Positions 8,874-16,972 of a stretch of DNA of 64,000 nucleotides are shown one piece after another. A program made the translations under genes and the position numbers. The DNA is taken from assembly GCF_027270315.1 (NCBI RefSeq), contig NZ_CP114413.1:3782001-3846000 (forward strand), read 5' to 3'. Source of the stretch: Streptomyces cinnabarinus. GTDB taxonomy: Bacteria; Actinomycetota; Actinomycetes; Streptomycetales; Streptomycetaceae. Numbering within the stretch: position 1 is the first letter of the stretch; the number at the start of each line of letters is the position of its first letter. The notes below the pieces were generated by a model, which ran no database searches, was not told the origin of the DNA, and was given only the letters and a program-made list of their open reading frames with translations.

Positions 8874-10454
8874 ATGCAGAGCAGCGTGCGGGAGGCCGCT
8901 CCGGTCGCCGAGGGGGGCGGCGCGGGGACGGTCGACGGCGGGGAAGGCATGGGCGGTCGCCGCAGAGGGCGGCCGGGGCGCGGGCGGCGGTTCATGAAAT
9001 GGTCCGCGACCGTGCTCGCGGTGCTGATAGTGGGGACGGCCGGTGCCGGGTACCTCTACTACCGCCATCTGAACGGCAACATCAAGCACGACGACCTGAA
9101 CCTGGGGGACAACAAGGTTGCGAAGCCGACGCCGAACGCCGCCGGGCAGACGCCGCTGAACATCCTGCTCATCGGCTCCGACGCGCGGGACACCGAGGAG
9201 AACCAGAAGCTCGGCGGCGCCAGGGAGACCTTCGGTACGCCGCCGCGGGCGGACGTGCAGATGCTGCTGCACCTGTCGGCCGACCGCTCCAACATGTCGG
9301 TCATCAGCATGCCGCGCGACACCCTCGTGCAGATCCCCAAGTGCACCGACCCGGACGACGATGAGGTGTACCCGGCGAGCGACGGGCGGGTGGCGACGAA
9401 CCAGAGCCTGCGGCACGGCGGTCCGGGCTGCACGGTGGCGACCTGGCAGGAGCTCACCGGCATCCACATCGACCACTTCATCATGGTCGACTTCGCGGGC
9501 GTGGTGTCGATGGCGGACGCCATCGGCGGCGTCCCGGTGTGCGTGGACGCCAACATCGAGTCGCGCGACAGCCAGGGCCACGGCTCCGGTCTGAAGCTGG
9601 AGGAGGGCACGCACCCGATCAAGGGCGAGCAGGCCCTGCAGTGGCTGCGCACCCGCTACGGCTTCGAGGACGGCAGCGACCTCGCCCGGGCCAAGGCGCA
9701 GCACATGTACATGACCTCGATGGTCCGCGAGCTGCGTGAGAACGCCACCCTGAGCAGCCCGATGAAGCTGCGCCGGCTCGCCGAGGAGGCCACCGACGCG
9801 CTCACCGTCGACCCGGGTCTGGACGACGTCAAGAAGCTGTTCGACCTCAGCAACGAGCTGCGGAAGGTGGACCCGAAGCGCATCACCATGACCACGATGC
9901 CGAACCGGTACGTGGGCGTGCAGGTGGAGCCCACCGAGGACGCCGAGCAGCTGTTCCGGCTGGTGCGCGAGGACATCGCGCTGGACGGCAAGGACAAGAA
10001 GAAGGCGAAGGCCGAGGAGAAGCTCTCCGACGATCCGGCGGCGCCCGACGCCGAGCTCGGCGTCCAGGTCCAGAACGGCACCCGCACCGACACCCTGGCC
10101 CCGGCGGGCGGCCGGGCGAGCACGGTCGCGGGCCTGCTCGTCGACCAGGGCTTCGCACTGGCCGCCGCGGACGGCTCGGTGGTGCTGAGCGAGGACCGTA
10201 CGGTCGTCCGCTACCCGAGCGCGGAGCTGGAGGGCGACGCCCAGCGGGTCGCCAAGTCCCTGGGGATTCCGCTGAGTTCAGTGAAGCGCTCGACGGAGGT
10301 CACGGGGGTGACGCTCGTTGTCGGCGCCGACTGGCGCGAGGGTACGGCGTACAAGGCGCCGAAGCGGGACGACAAGCTGCCCGACGCCGACAAGGCCCTC
10401 AACGGCGCCGACGAGGACGCCTGTATGCACGTGAACCCGGCCTTCACCTTCTAG
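8874..10454 (+). CDS. LCP family protein with LytR_C domain (LCP4)
   Basis: A 526-residue LCP transferase. A Gly/Arg-rich cytoplasmic N-terminus of about 40 residues is followed by a transmembrane helix (WSATVLAVLIVGTAGAGYLYY) and an LCP domain with LNILLIGSDAR, ADVQMLLHL, SMPRDTLVQIP, HIDHFIMVDF and GEQALQWLRTR. The LytR_C part begins near VQVQNGTRTD. It retains the four-cysteine pattern, the last Cys lying in EDACMHV near the C-terminus. GGAGGGA at 8858-8864 serves either GTG 8871 or ATG 8874; ATG gives the better spacing. It converges on the GT2 gene. Confidence 0.9.
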   Translation: MQSSVREAAPVAEGGGAGTVDGGEGMGGRRRGRPGRGRRFMKWSATVLAVLIVGTAGAGYLYYRHLNGNIKHDDLNLGDNKVAKPTPNAAGQTPLNILLIGSDARDTEENQKLGGARETFGTPPRADVQMLLHLSADRSNMSVISMPRDTLVQIPKCTDPDDDEVYPASDGRVATNQSLRHGGPGCTVATWQELTGIHIDHFIMVDFAGVVSMADAIGGVPVCVDANIESRDSQGHGSGLKLEEGTHPIKGEQALQWLRTRYGFEDGSDLARAKAQHMYMTSMVRELRENATLSSPMKLRRLAEEATDALTVDPGLDDVKKLFDLSNELRKVDPKRITMTTMPNRYVGVQVEPTEDAEQLFRLVREDIALDGKDKKKAKAEEKLSDDPAAPDAELGVQVQNGTRTDTLAPAGGRASTVAGLLVDQGFALAAADGSVVLSEDRTVVRYPSAELEGDAQRVAKSLGIPLSSVKRSTEVTGVTLVVGADWREGTAYKAPKRDDKLPDADKALNGADEDACMHVNPAFTF

Positions 10455-10484
10455 GGGGCGGGCCGGGTTCGACGGGTGCCGTGG

Positions 10485-11516
10485 TCAGCTTCCGGTGGTG
10501 ACCACGGCGGGGCGGCGGGAGGCGATGACCTTGCGGGCCAGGGAGCGGGGGCTGGTCAGGAAGCCCCAGCCCCAGGACATGTGCATGGTGGCGAGGGCCA
10601 CCGGGATCTGGAGCCGCGCCTTCAGCGGCAGGCCCTTGCCCGCCGGGACCGAGCCCAGGACGATCGCCGCGAGATAGCCGCCGGGGATCACCAGGCCCAG
10701 CGGGTTCAGCAGCACGCCCACGAGCAGGCCCGCCGCGATCGCGCACACCGCGGTCGGCGGGGCGAGGTAGCGCAGGTTGATGGAGCCCTCGTGGTAGCGG
10801 GCGACGACATGCCGCCAGCGGCCGTAGTCCTTGTACTGCTTGGCGAGGGCGCGCATGGAGGGGCGGGGCCGGTACGACACCTTCAGCTCGGGCGAGAACC
10901 AGATCAGCCCGCCCGCCTCGCGGATCCGGAAATTCAGCTCCCAGTCCTGGGCGCGGATGAACTCGACGTTGTAGCCGCCCTGCCGCTCCAGCGCCTCGCG
11001 CCGGAAGACGCCGAGGTAGACGGTCTCGGCCTCGCCCGCCCGGCCACCGGTGTGGAAGACGGCGTTGCCGACGCCGATCTTCGACGTCATCGCGGCGGCG
11101 ACCGCGTGCTCCCAGTCGTTCTCGCCCTCGGCGTGCATGATGCCGCCCACGTTCTGCGCGCCGGTCTCCTCCAGGAGCCGCACGGCGGTGGTGATGTAGT
11201 TCGGCGAGAGCATGCCGTGACCGTCGACCCGGACCACGATCGGGTGGCGGGACGCCTTGATCGCGGCGTTGAGCGCGGCGGGCGTACGGCCGGTGGGGTT
11301 CGGGACCGTGTGGACGCGGGAGTCCTCGGCGACGAGCTGGGCCGCGATCTCGTCCGTACGGTCCGTGGACGGACCGAGGGCGATCACGACCTCCATCTCG
11401 CCGGCGTACTCCTGCGCGAGGATCGCTTGGACTGCTCCGCGCAGATGCCGCTCCTCGTTGAGGACGGGCATGATGACGGACACGGCGGGGAGCTGCACGT
11501 CGGGATTGGCGTTCAT
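10485..11516 (-). CDS. Glycosyltransferase family 2
   Basis: A 343-residue GT-A fold glycosyltransferase. The N-terminal catalytic domain has VSVIMPVLNEERHL, the DxD-position segment VRVDGHG (one acidic residue only) and the late acceptor-site segment RAQDWELNFR. The C-terminus has hydrophobic segments around residues 245-295 that probably anchor it to the membrane. It lies between LCP genes and near a nucleotide-sugar pyrophosphorylase, so a role in building the glycopolymer that LCP enzymes attach is plausible. Donor and acceptor are unknown. The ATG at 11516 has only a weak ribosome site. It is divergent from the 11644 LCP gene. Confidence 0.85.
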   Translation of the reverse strand: MNANPDVQLPAVSVIMPVLNEERHLRGAVQAILAQEYAGEMEVVIALGPSTDRTDEIAAQLVAEDSRVHTVPNPTGRTPAALNAAIKASRHPIVVRVDGHGMLSPNYITTAVRLLEETGAQNVGGIMHAEGENDWEHAVAAAMTSKIGVGNAVFHTGGRAGEAETVYLGVFRREALERQGGYNVEFIRAQDWELNFRIREAGGLIWFSPELKVSYRPRPSMRALAKQYKDYGRWRHVVARYHEGSINLRYLAPPTAVCAIAAGLLVGVLLNPLGLVIPGGYLAAIVLGSVPAGKGLPLKARLQIPVALATMHMSWGWGFLTSPRSLARKVIASRRPAVVTTGS

Positions 11517-11643
11517 AGGGGGCTCACGTTACCGCGAACGGGGGACACCGGTGCGCCCCGCCCGGGGCGGTGCCCCGGGCCACAGATCGTATGGGCCTAC
11601 GGTGCTCAAGATCCCACGTACGGCCCTCGCGGAGGTGTCCCCC

Positions 11644-13095
11644 ATGCCCACGCCGCCCCGCTCCCCCGCCAGACCTCCGCAACGACGCCCCCGGCCCCCC
11701 GTCCGGCGGAAGAAGCCACGCTGGGCCATGCGGGCGGTGACCACGCTGTCGGTGGTGGTGCTGGCGTCCGCCGGGATCGGGCACGCGGTGCTGACCGGCC
11801 TGGACGCGGACATCGCGCGGGTCGACCCGTTCAAGGACATGAAGAACCGGCCGCGGGCCGGGCACGGGATGAACGTGCTGCTGGTCGGCACGGACGGACG
11901 GGACCGGATCTCGGAGGCGCAGCGGCGCGAGTACCGGCTGGGCGGGGCGCCCTGCCACTGCACCGACACGATCATGATCGTGCACATCTCGGAGGACCGG
12001 GAGCGGGCGAGTGTGGTGAGCCTGCCGCGGGACTCGTACGCGATGACTCCGGCGCATCTCGACGAGGTGAGCGGTGAGCGACACCACGGGCATCCGCTGA
12101 AGCTGAACGCGGCGTACGCGGAGGGCGGGCCGCAGCTGACGGTGCGGACGGTGGAGTCGATGACGCGGGTGAAGATCGACCACTATCTGGAGGTCGACTT
12201 CACGAGCTTCATGAAGACGGTGGACGTGCTCGGCGGGGTGAAGGTCTGCACGGCTCAGCCGCTGAAGGACTCGTACACCGGCCTCGACCTCCCGGCGGGC
12301 ACGCACGCCCTGAACGGCGGGGAGGCCCTGCAGTACGTGCGCGCCCGGCATGTCGACGGGGCCTCCGACCTCGGGCGGATGCAGCGCCAGCAGCGGTTCC
12401 TGGCCGCGCTGGTGGAGCGGGCGACCTCGTCCGGGATCCTGCTGAACCCGATGAAGTTCCGGGACGTGACCCGGGCGGTGCTGGGGTCGGTGCGGGCGGA
12501 CAAGGGCTTCGGCACGGACGAGCTGCTGGATCTGGGCCGGGCGATGCGGAACTTCTCCCCCTCCTCGTCGGAGTTCACCACGGTGCCGATCGGGCAGATG
12601 GGATACGCCGTGAAGGGCGTGGGCTCCACGCTGCGCTGGGACGCCACGAAGTCCCAGCGGCTCTTCAAGGCACTGCGGGACGACAAGCCGCTGGCCGCGC
12701 ACCGGCCGGCGCCGAGGAGCGCCGCGGTGAAGGTGGCCGTCGCGCCGGAGCAGATCCGGGTCCAGGTGGAGAACGGGACGTCCACGGCGGGCCTCGGCAA
12801 ACGCATGGACTCCGCCCTCGCGGCGACCGGCTTCCGCACCAGCCGGGCGCCGGTGAACGCGGCGGAGCGGACGGTACGGCGGACGGTGGTGGCCTACGAC
12901 CCCCGCTGGGACCGCTCGGCCAGGTCCCTGGCCGCGGCGCTGCCGGGCAGCGAGCTGCGGGCGGTGAAGGGACTGGGTCCGACGCTGAAGGTGATCGCGG
13001 GGTCGGACTTCAAGCAGGTGCGCAAGGTCCGGGCGGCGGAGCCGCCGCGGGCGGAGTCCGGGGTGGTGCGGGGGGACGAGGTGGTGTGCGGGTAG
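11644..13095 (+). CDS. LCP family protein with LytR_C domain (LCP5)
   Basis: A 483-residue LCP transferase. The Pro/Arg-rich cytoplasmic tail is about 35 residues, the transmembrane helix is near residues 37-58, and the LCP core has MNVLLVGTDGRD, CTDTIMIVHI, SLPRDSYAM, HYLEVDF and GGEALQYVRARH. The LytR_C domain begins near IRVQVENGTS. It has four extracytoplasmic cysteines, with the first two close together (CHC) and the last at the C-terminus (VVCG). ATG at 11644 is chosen because GGAGG at 11631-11635 lies eight bases upstream. It is transcribed away from the GT2 gene. Confidence 0.9.
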   Translation: MPTPPRSPARPPQRRPRPPVRRKKPRWAMRAVTTLSVVVLASAGIGHAVLTGLDADIARVDPFKDMKNRPRAGHGMNVLLVGTDGRDRISEAQRREYRLGGAPCHCTDTIMIVHISEDRERASVVSLPRDSYAMTPAHLDEVSGERHHGHPLKLNAAYAEGGPQLTVRTVESMTRVKIDHYLEVDFTSFMKTVDVLGGVKVCTAQPLKDSYTGLDLPAGTHALNGGEALQYVRARHVDGASDLGRMQRQQRFLAALVERATSSGILLNPMKFRDVTRAVLGSVRADKGFGTDELLDLGRAMRNFSPSSSEFTTVPIGQMGYAVKGVGSTLRWDATKSQRLFKALRDDKPLAAHRPAPRSAAVKVAVAPEQIRVQVENGTSTAGLGKRMDSALAATGFRTSRAPVNAAERTVRRTVVAYDPRWDRSARSLAAALPGSELRAVKGLGPTLKVIAGSDFKQVRKVRAAEPPRAESGVVRGDEVVCG

Positions 13096-13217
13096 CACGG
13101 GCCCGGCGGGAGGCCTGCGTCGTCTCCTGAAGCTTGGTCAAGTACCCGCCACGCTGGCCGAGTTGTGTCTACTTTGGAGCGGAGTCAGACCGCTCGCGCC
13201 CGAAGGAGACCAGACCC

Positions 13218-14048
13218 ATGTCCGACCTCACCACGCCATCGCCCGACGACGAGGGCGTGGCCCGCACCGCGCGGCTGCGCACCGACGTCTCCCACTCGGC
13301 GCGGATCTGGAACTACTGGCTGGGCGGCAAGGACCACTACCCGGTGGACGAGGAGGTCGGCGACCAGATCCTGTCGTTCGTGCCGGCCCTGCCCCGCTCC
13401 GCCGTCGCCGACCGCCAGTTCCTCGCCCGCGCCGTCCGCCATCTCGCCGGGGAGCGGGGCATACGCCAGTTCCTGGACATCGGCACCGGCCTGCCCACCG
13501 CCGACAACACCCACGAGGTCGCCCAGCGCGTCGCCCCGGACGCGCGGATCGTCTACGTCGACAACGACCCGCTCGTCCTCACCCACGCGCACGCCCTGCT
13601 CACCAGCGCGAAGGAGGGCGCCACCGACTACATCGAGGCCGACGTCCACGACCCGGAGGCGATCCTCGCGGGCGCGGCCCGCACCCTGGACCTCACTCAG
13701 CCGGTCGCCATCACCATGCTGGGCATCCTGAACTTCGTCCTGGACACCGACGAGGCCGCAGCCATCGTCCGCCGCCTGCTCGACGCCGTCCCCGCGGGCT
13801 CCTACCTGGTCGTGTCCCACCCCACCACCGAGGTGGACGGCGAGGCGATGAAGACGGCGGTGGAGTACTGGAACAGCCAGGGCTCGGCCGCCATGACCCT
13901 GCGCAGCCGCGCCGACCTGGTCCGGCTCTTCGAGGGCGTGGAGCTGCTGGAGCCCGGCATCGTCTCCTGCTCCCGCTGGCGCCCCGACACCCCGGACGCC
14001 GAGATCGTCGAGGTCACGCACTTCGGGGGCGTGGGCCGCAAGCGCTGA
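13218..14048 (+). CDS. SAM-dependent methyltransferase, DUF574 family
   Basis: A 276-residue protein of the DUF574 / Methyltransf_19 group, abundant in Streptomyces. The family marker ARIWNYWLGGKDHYPVD is at about residues 29-45, the SAM-binding glycine motif FLDIGTGLPTADN near residues 88-100, and the acidic ribose-binding segment VYVDNDPLVL after it. The substrate is unknown for the family. ATG at 13218 is preceded by AGGAGA. There is no clear operon partner. Confidence 0.85.
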   Translation: MSDLTTPSPDDEGVARTARLRTDVSHSARIWNYWLGGKDHYPVDEEVGDQILSFVPALPRSAVADRQFLARAVRHLAGERGIRQFLDIGTGLPTADNTHEVAQRVAPDARIVYVDNDPLVLTHAHALLTSAKEGATDYIEADVHDPEAILAGAARTLDLTQPVAITMLGILNFVLDTDEAAAIVRRLLDAVPAGSYLVVSHPTTEVDGEAMKTAVEYWNSQGSAAMTLRSRADLVRLFEGVELLEPGIVSCSRWRPDTPDAEIVEVTHFGGVGRKR

Positions 14049-14227
14049 CGCGCTACGTCGCCCCGGCCCCGCTCCGTCGGCCGCTCGGCGTATCTCGTGC
14101 GCCTTCCCGGTCGCTCGCCTAGGCGGCCCGTGCGGGCAGGAGGAGGGTGGTCCCGCACGGTCGCCGGCCCCCGCCTCGGCGGCGGCGGCCCAGGGCGACA
14201 CCTCACGAGCGCCAACGGGGGCACCTC

Positions 14228-16927
14228 ATGAGCACACCTGACCAACCGGCGGATCTCAGCTACGTCGACAAGGCCGGCGGCGGCCTGCGGAACTTCCGAC
14301 CGTCCGGGACCGAGGCCATGGTCCGGCTGCCGTCCGACGCCACGGGCGCGACGGTGGACCGCCTGGTCGCCGCCCGCCCACTGCTCTCCGTCAGCCAGGG
14401 CTACAACCTCGACCGCGGTTTCGCCGCGGTCTACCTGAACCCGGCCGCCGACACGGACGCGGCGGCCCTCACCGACGAGCCGGACGTCCTCGGCTCGCTC
14501 CCGGTGATGATCGACGAGCACGGCGCGTCCCGGTACTTCGTGCCCGGCGAGTTCACCGTACGGTTCCGCGCGGACGTCGACCGGGAGCGCGCCGAGCGGA
14601 TCATCGCCGAGCACGGCAGCAGCGTCGCCGTCGCCCAGCGGACCCCGGGGTACTACACCCTGCGGATCCCCGAGGGGGCCGAACTCTTCGCGACCATCAG
14701 GGAGTTCTCCGCCCTCGACGAGGTCCGGTTCGCCGAGCCGTCCGAGGCCGGGTTCCACGACGCACAGCCCTATCTGCCCGACGAGCCCGACTTCGAGCGG
14801 CTGTGGGGCCTGCGCAACACCGGGCAGACCGTCGACGGCGTCCCCGGCACCGCGGGCGTCGACATCGGCGTCACCGAGGCCTGGGACCACACCCGCGGCC
14901 ACCCGGACGTCATCGTCGCCGTCATCGACACCGGCTGCGACCTCGACCATCCCGACCTCGCGGCGAACATCCTGCCGCGGGGCGCCGAGGACTGGGACTT
15001 CTCCGACGCGGGCGACCCGGTGCCGGAGGACGGCGACGGCCACGGCACCCACTGCGCGGGGACGATCGCCGCGGCCGACAACGACCTGGGCGTGATCGGC
15101 GTGGCCCCGGACTGCCGGCTGATGCCGCTGCGGGTGAACCTCACCGCGGGCATGAACCCGAACCGCGCCGACGCCATCGACTACGTCCGCCGCCAGTCCC
15201 TGAACCATCGCGACCGGCGCTATGTCGTCAACTGCAGCTGGCGCGCCAACGGCGACCACGCCGGTATCCGCACCGCCGTCCAGGACGCGGTCGCCGCCGG
15301 TGTGGTGATCTGCTTCGCCGCGGGCAACGCCAACAACAACACCGACGTGACGCCGCAGTTCCCCGGCGTGTACCCCGAGGTCATCGCGGTCGCCGCGCTG
15401 GACTCGGCGGGCCGCCGGGCGGGCTTCTCCAACTTCGGCACGAACGTCGACGTGTCCGCCCCGGGCGTCACCGTCTGGTCGACGTACCTGAACGGCAACC
15501 ACCGCTTCCTGGACGGCACGTCGATGGCGAGCCCGCATGTCGCGGGCGTCGCGGCCCTGGTCTGGTCCCGCAACCTGGAACTGACCGGCGACCAGGTCCG
15601 CCGGATCGTCGAGAGCAGTTGTGACGACGTGGACGGGGCCAACCCGGGCTTCGCCGGGATGCTGGGCCGGGGCCGGGTCAACGCCCACCGCGCCGTCACC
15701 AGCCCGCTGATCCACCCCGAGCCCGCCCCGTCCGGCACGGACCTCACCGGCGACGGCCGCGCGGACCTCGCCGGCTTCGGCGACGCCGGAGTGTGGGTGG
15801 CGCTCAACAAGGGCGACGGCACCTTCACCGAACCCAAGCTGAAGGTCCAGAACTTCGCCTACTCGGCGGGCGGTTGGCGTACGCAGAAACACCCGCGCCT
15901 GCTCGCCGACCTCACCGGCGACCGCCGCGCCGACATCATCGGCTTCGGCGACGCGGGCGCCTGGGTCTCCCTGAACAACGGCAGCGGCTCCTTCCAGGCT
16001 CCGCGGCTCGTCGTGGAGAACTTCGGCTACGACGCGGGCGGATGGCGGGTGGAGAAACACCCACGCTTCCTCGCCGACCTCACGGGCGACCGCCGCGCCG
16101 ACATCATCGGCTTCGGCGAGGCGGGCGCCTGGGTCTCCCTGAACCGGGGCAACGCCACCTTCGCCGCCCCACAGCTCATGGTGCCGAACTTCGGCTACAG
16201 CGCGGGCGGTTGGCGGGTGGAGAAGCACCCGCGCTTCCTGGCCGACCTCACCGGCGACCGCCGCGCGGACATCGTCGGCTTCGGCGACAAGGGCGTCTGG
16301 GTGTCGTTGAGCAACGGCGACGGCACCTTCCAGGGTCCCGAGCTCGTCGTGGAGAACTTCGGCTACGTGGCGGGCGGTTGGCGGGTGGAGAAGCATCCGC
16401 GCCTTCTCGCCGACCTCACCGGCGACGGCCGTGCGGACATCGTCGGGTTCGGATACGCCGGGGTGTGGGTGTCCCTCAACAACGGCGACGGCACGTTCCA
16501 GAGCCCGCGGCTCGTCGTCGAGAACTTCGGCTACGACGCGGGCGGCTGGCGGACCGAGAAACATCCGCGCTTCCTCGCCGACCTCACCGGCGACCGCAGC
16601 GCCGACATCGTCGGCTTCGGAAACGCGGGCGTCTGGGCCGCGCTGAACAACGGCGACGGCACCTTCCAGGACCCGCAGCTCGTCGTCGAGAACTTCGGCC
16701 ACGACGCGGGCGGCTGGCGGACCGAGAAACACCCGCGCTTCCTCGCCGACCTCACCGGCGACCGCAGCGCCGACATCGTCGGCTTCGGGTACGCGGGCGT
16801 CTGGGAGGCCCTCAACGGCGGCAAGGGCGCCTTCGGGGACCCCCGGCTGGTGGTGCGGAACCTCGGCCACGACGCGGGCGGCTGGCGGGTGGAGAAGCAC
16901 CCGCGGTTCGTCGTGGGCCGGATCTGA
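14228..16927 (+). CDS. Subtilisin-like S8 peptidase fused to a seven-repeat PVL-like propeller
   Basis: An 899-residue protein. Residues about 90-180 resemble a fervidolysin/inhibitor-type propeptide. The S8 catalytic domain spans about 190-490 with D234 in AVIDTGCD, H272 in DGHGTHCAG, the oxyanion Asn N367 in AAGNANN and S432 in GTSMASPHVAG, so it should be active. Residues 505-899 are seven tandem repeats of exactly 56 residues (DLTGDxRADIVGFG, then GDGTF, NFGYDAGGWR and EKHPRFLA), which matches one closed seven-bladed propeller. From memory, the closest relatives are the fungal lectin PVL and bacterial VCBS/FG-GAP proteins. No signal peptide or membrane segment is visible, so the export route or cytoplasmic role is open. 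ATG at 14228 follows a GGGGG stretch. Confidence 0.9.
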   Translation: MSTPDQPADLSYVDKAGGGLRNFRPSGTEAMVRLPSDATGATVDRLVAARPLLSVSQGYNLDRGFAAVYLNPAADTDAAALTDEPDVLGSLPVMIDEHGASRYFVPGEFTVRFRADVDRERAERIIAEHGSSVAVAQRTPGYYTLRIPEGAELFATIREFSALDEVRFAEPSEAGFHDAQPYLPDEPDFERLWGLRNTGQTVDGVPGTAGVDIGVTEAWDHTRGHPDVIVAVIDTGCDLDHPDLAANILPRGAEDWDFSDAGDPVPEDGDGHGTHCAGTIAAADNDLGVIGVAPDCRLMPLRVNLTAGMNPNRADAIDYVRRQSLNHRDRRYVVNCSWRANGDHAGIRTAVQDAVAAGVVICFAAGNANNNTDVTPQFPGVYPEVIAVAALDSAGRRAGFSNFGTNVDVSAPGVTVWSTYLNGNHRFLDGTSMASPHVAGVAALVWSRNLELTGDQVRRIVESSCDDVDGANPGFAGMLGRGRVNAHRAVTSPLIHPEPAPSGTDLTGDGRADLAGFGDAGVWVALNKGDGTFTEPKLKVQNFAYSAGGWRTQKHPRLLADLTGDRRADIIGFGDAGAWVSLNNGSGSFQAPRLVVENFGYDAGGWRVEKHPRFLADLTGDRRADIIGFGEAGAWVSLNRGNATFAAPQLMVPNFGYSAGGWRVEKHPRFLADLTGDRRADIVGFGDKGVWVSLSNGDGTFQGPELVVENFGYVAGGWRVEKHPRLLADLTGDGRADIVGFGYAGVWVSLNNGDGTFQSPRLVVENFGYDAGGWRTEKHPRFLADLTGDRSADIVGFGNAGVWAALNNGDGTFQDPQLVVENFGHDAGGWRTEKHPRFLADLTGDRSADIVGFGYAGVWEALNGGKGAFGDPRLVVRNLGHDAGGWRVEKHPRFVVGRI
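15740..16915 (+). repeat. Seven tandem 168-bp coding repeats
   Basis: Unit starts fall every 168 bases from 15740 to 16748. They encode the propeller blades of the S8 protein. Nucleotide identity between adjacent units is high, especially units 6 and 7, indicating recent internal duplication. Confidence 0.9.
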
Positions 16928-16933
16928 CGGAGC

Positions 16934-16963
16934 GGTCCGCCGGGCTCACCGGCCCGGCGGACC
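16934..16963. terminator. Hairpin between convergent genes
   Basis: GGTCCGCCGGGC at 16934-16945 pairs with GCCCGGCGGACC at 16952-16963. It lies between the ends of the S8 protease gene and the minus-strand LCP gene and can serve both. Confidence 0.7.
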
Positions 16964-16972
16964 CGACACCTC

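Noticed and set aside
7146..9704. Open frame of about 850 codons on the minus strand opposite LCP3 and LCP4
   Set aside because: Antisense shadow caused by third-position GC bias. The plus strand has clear LCP domains with starts and ribosome sites.
13802..16900. Very long open frame of about 1030 codons on the minus strand opposite the S8 protease gene
   Set aside because: It is the antisense frame of the repeated high-GC coding sequence. Its translation repeats only because the plus-strand repeats do, and it has no family motif or ribosome site.
15740..16915. Regularly spaced repeats as a possible CRISPR array
   Set aside because: The units are 168-bp in-frame coding repeats without spacers, and no cas genes are present.
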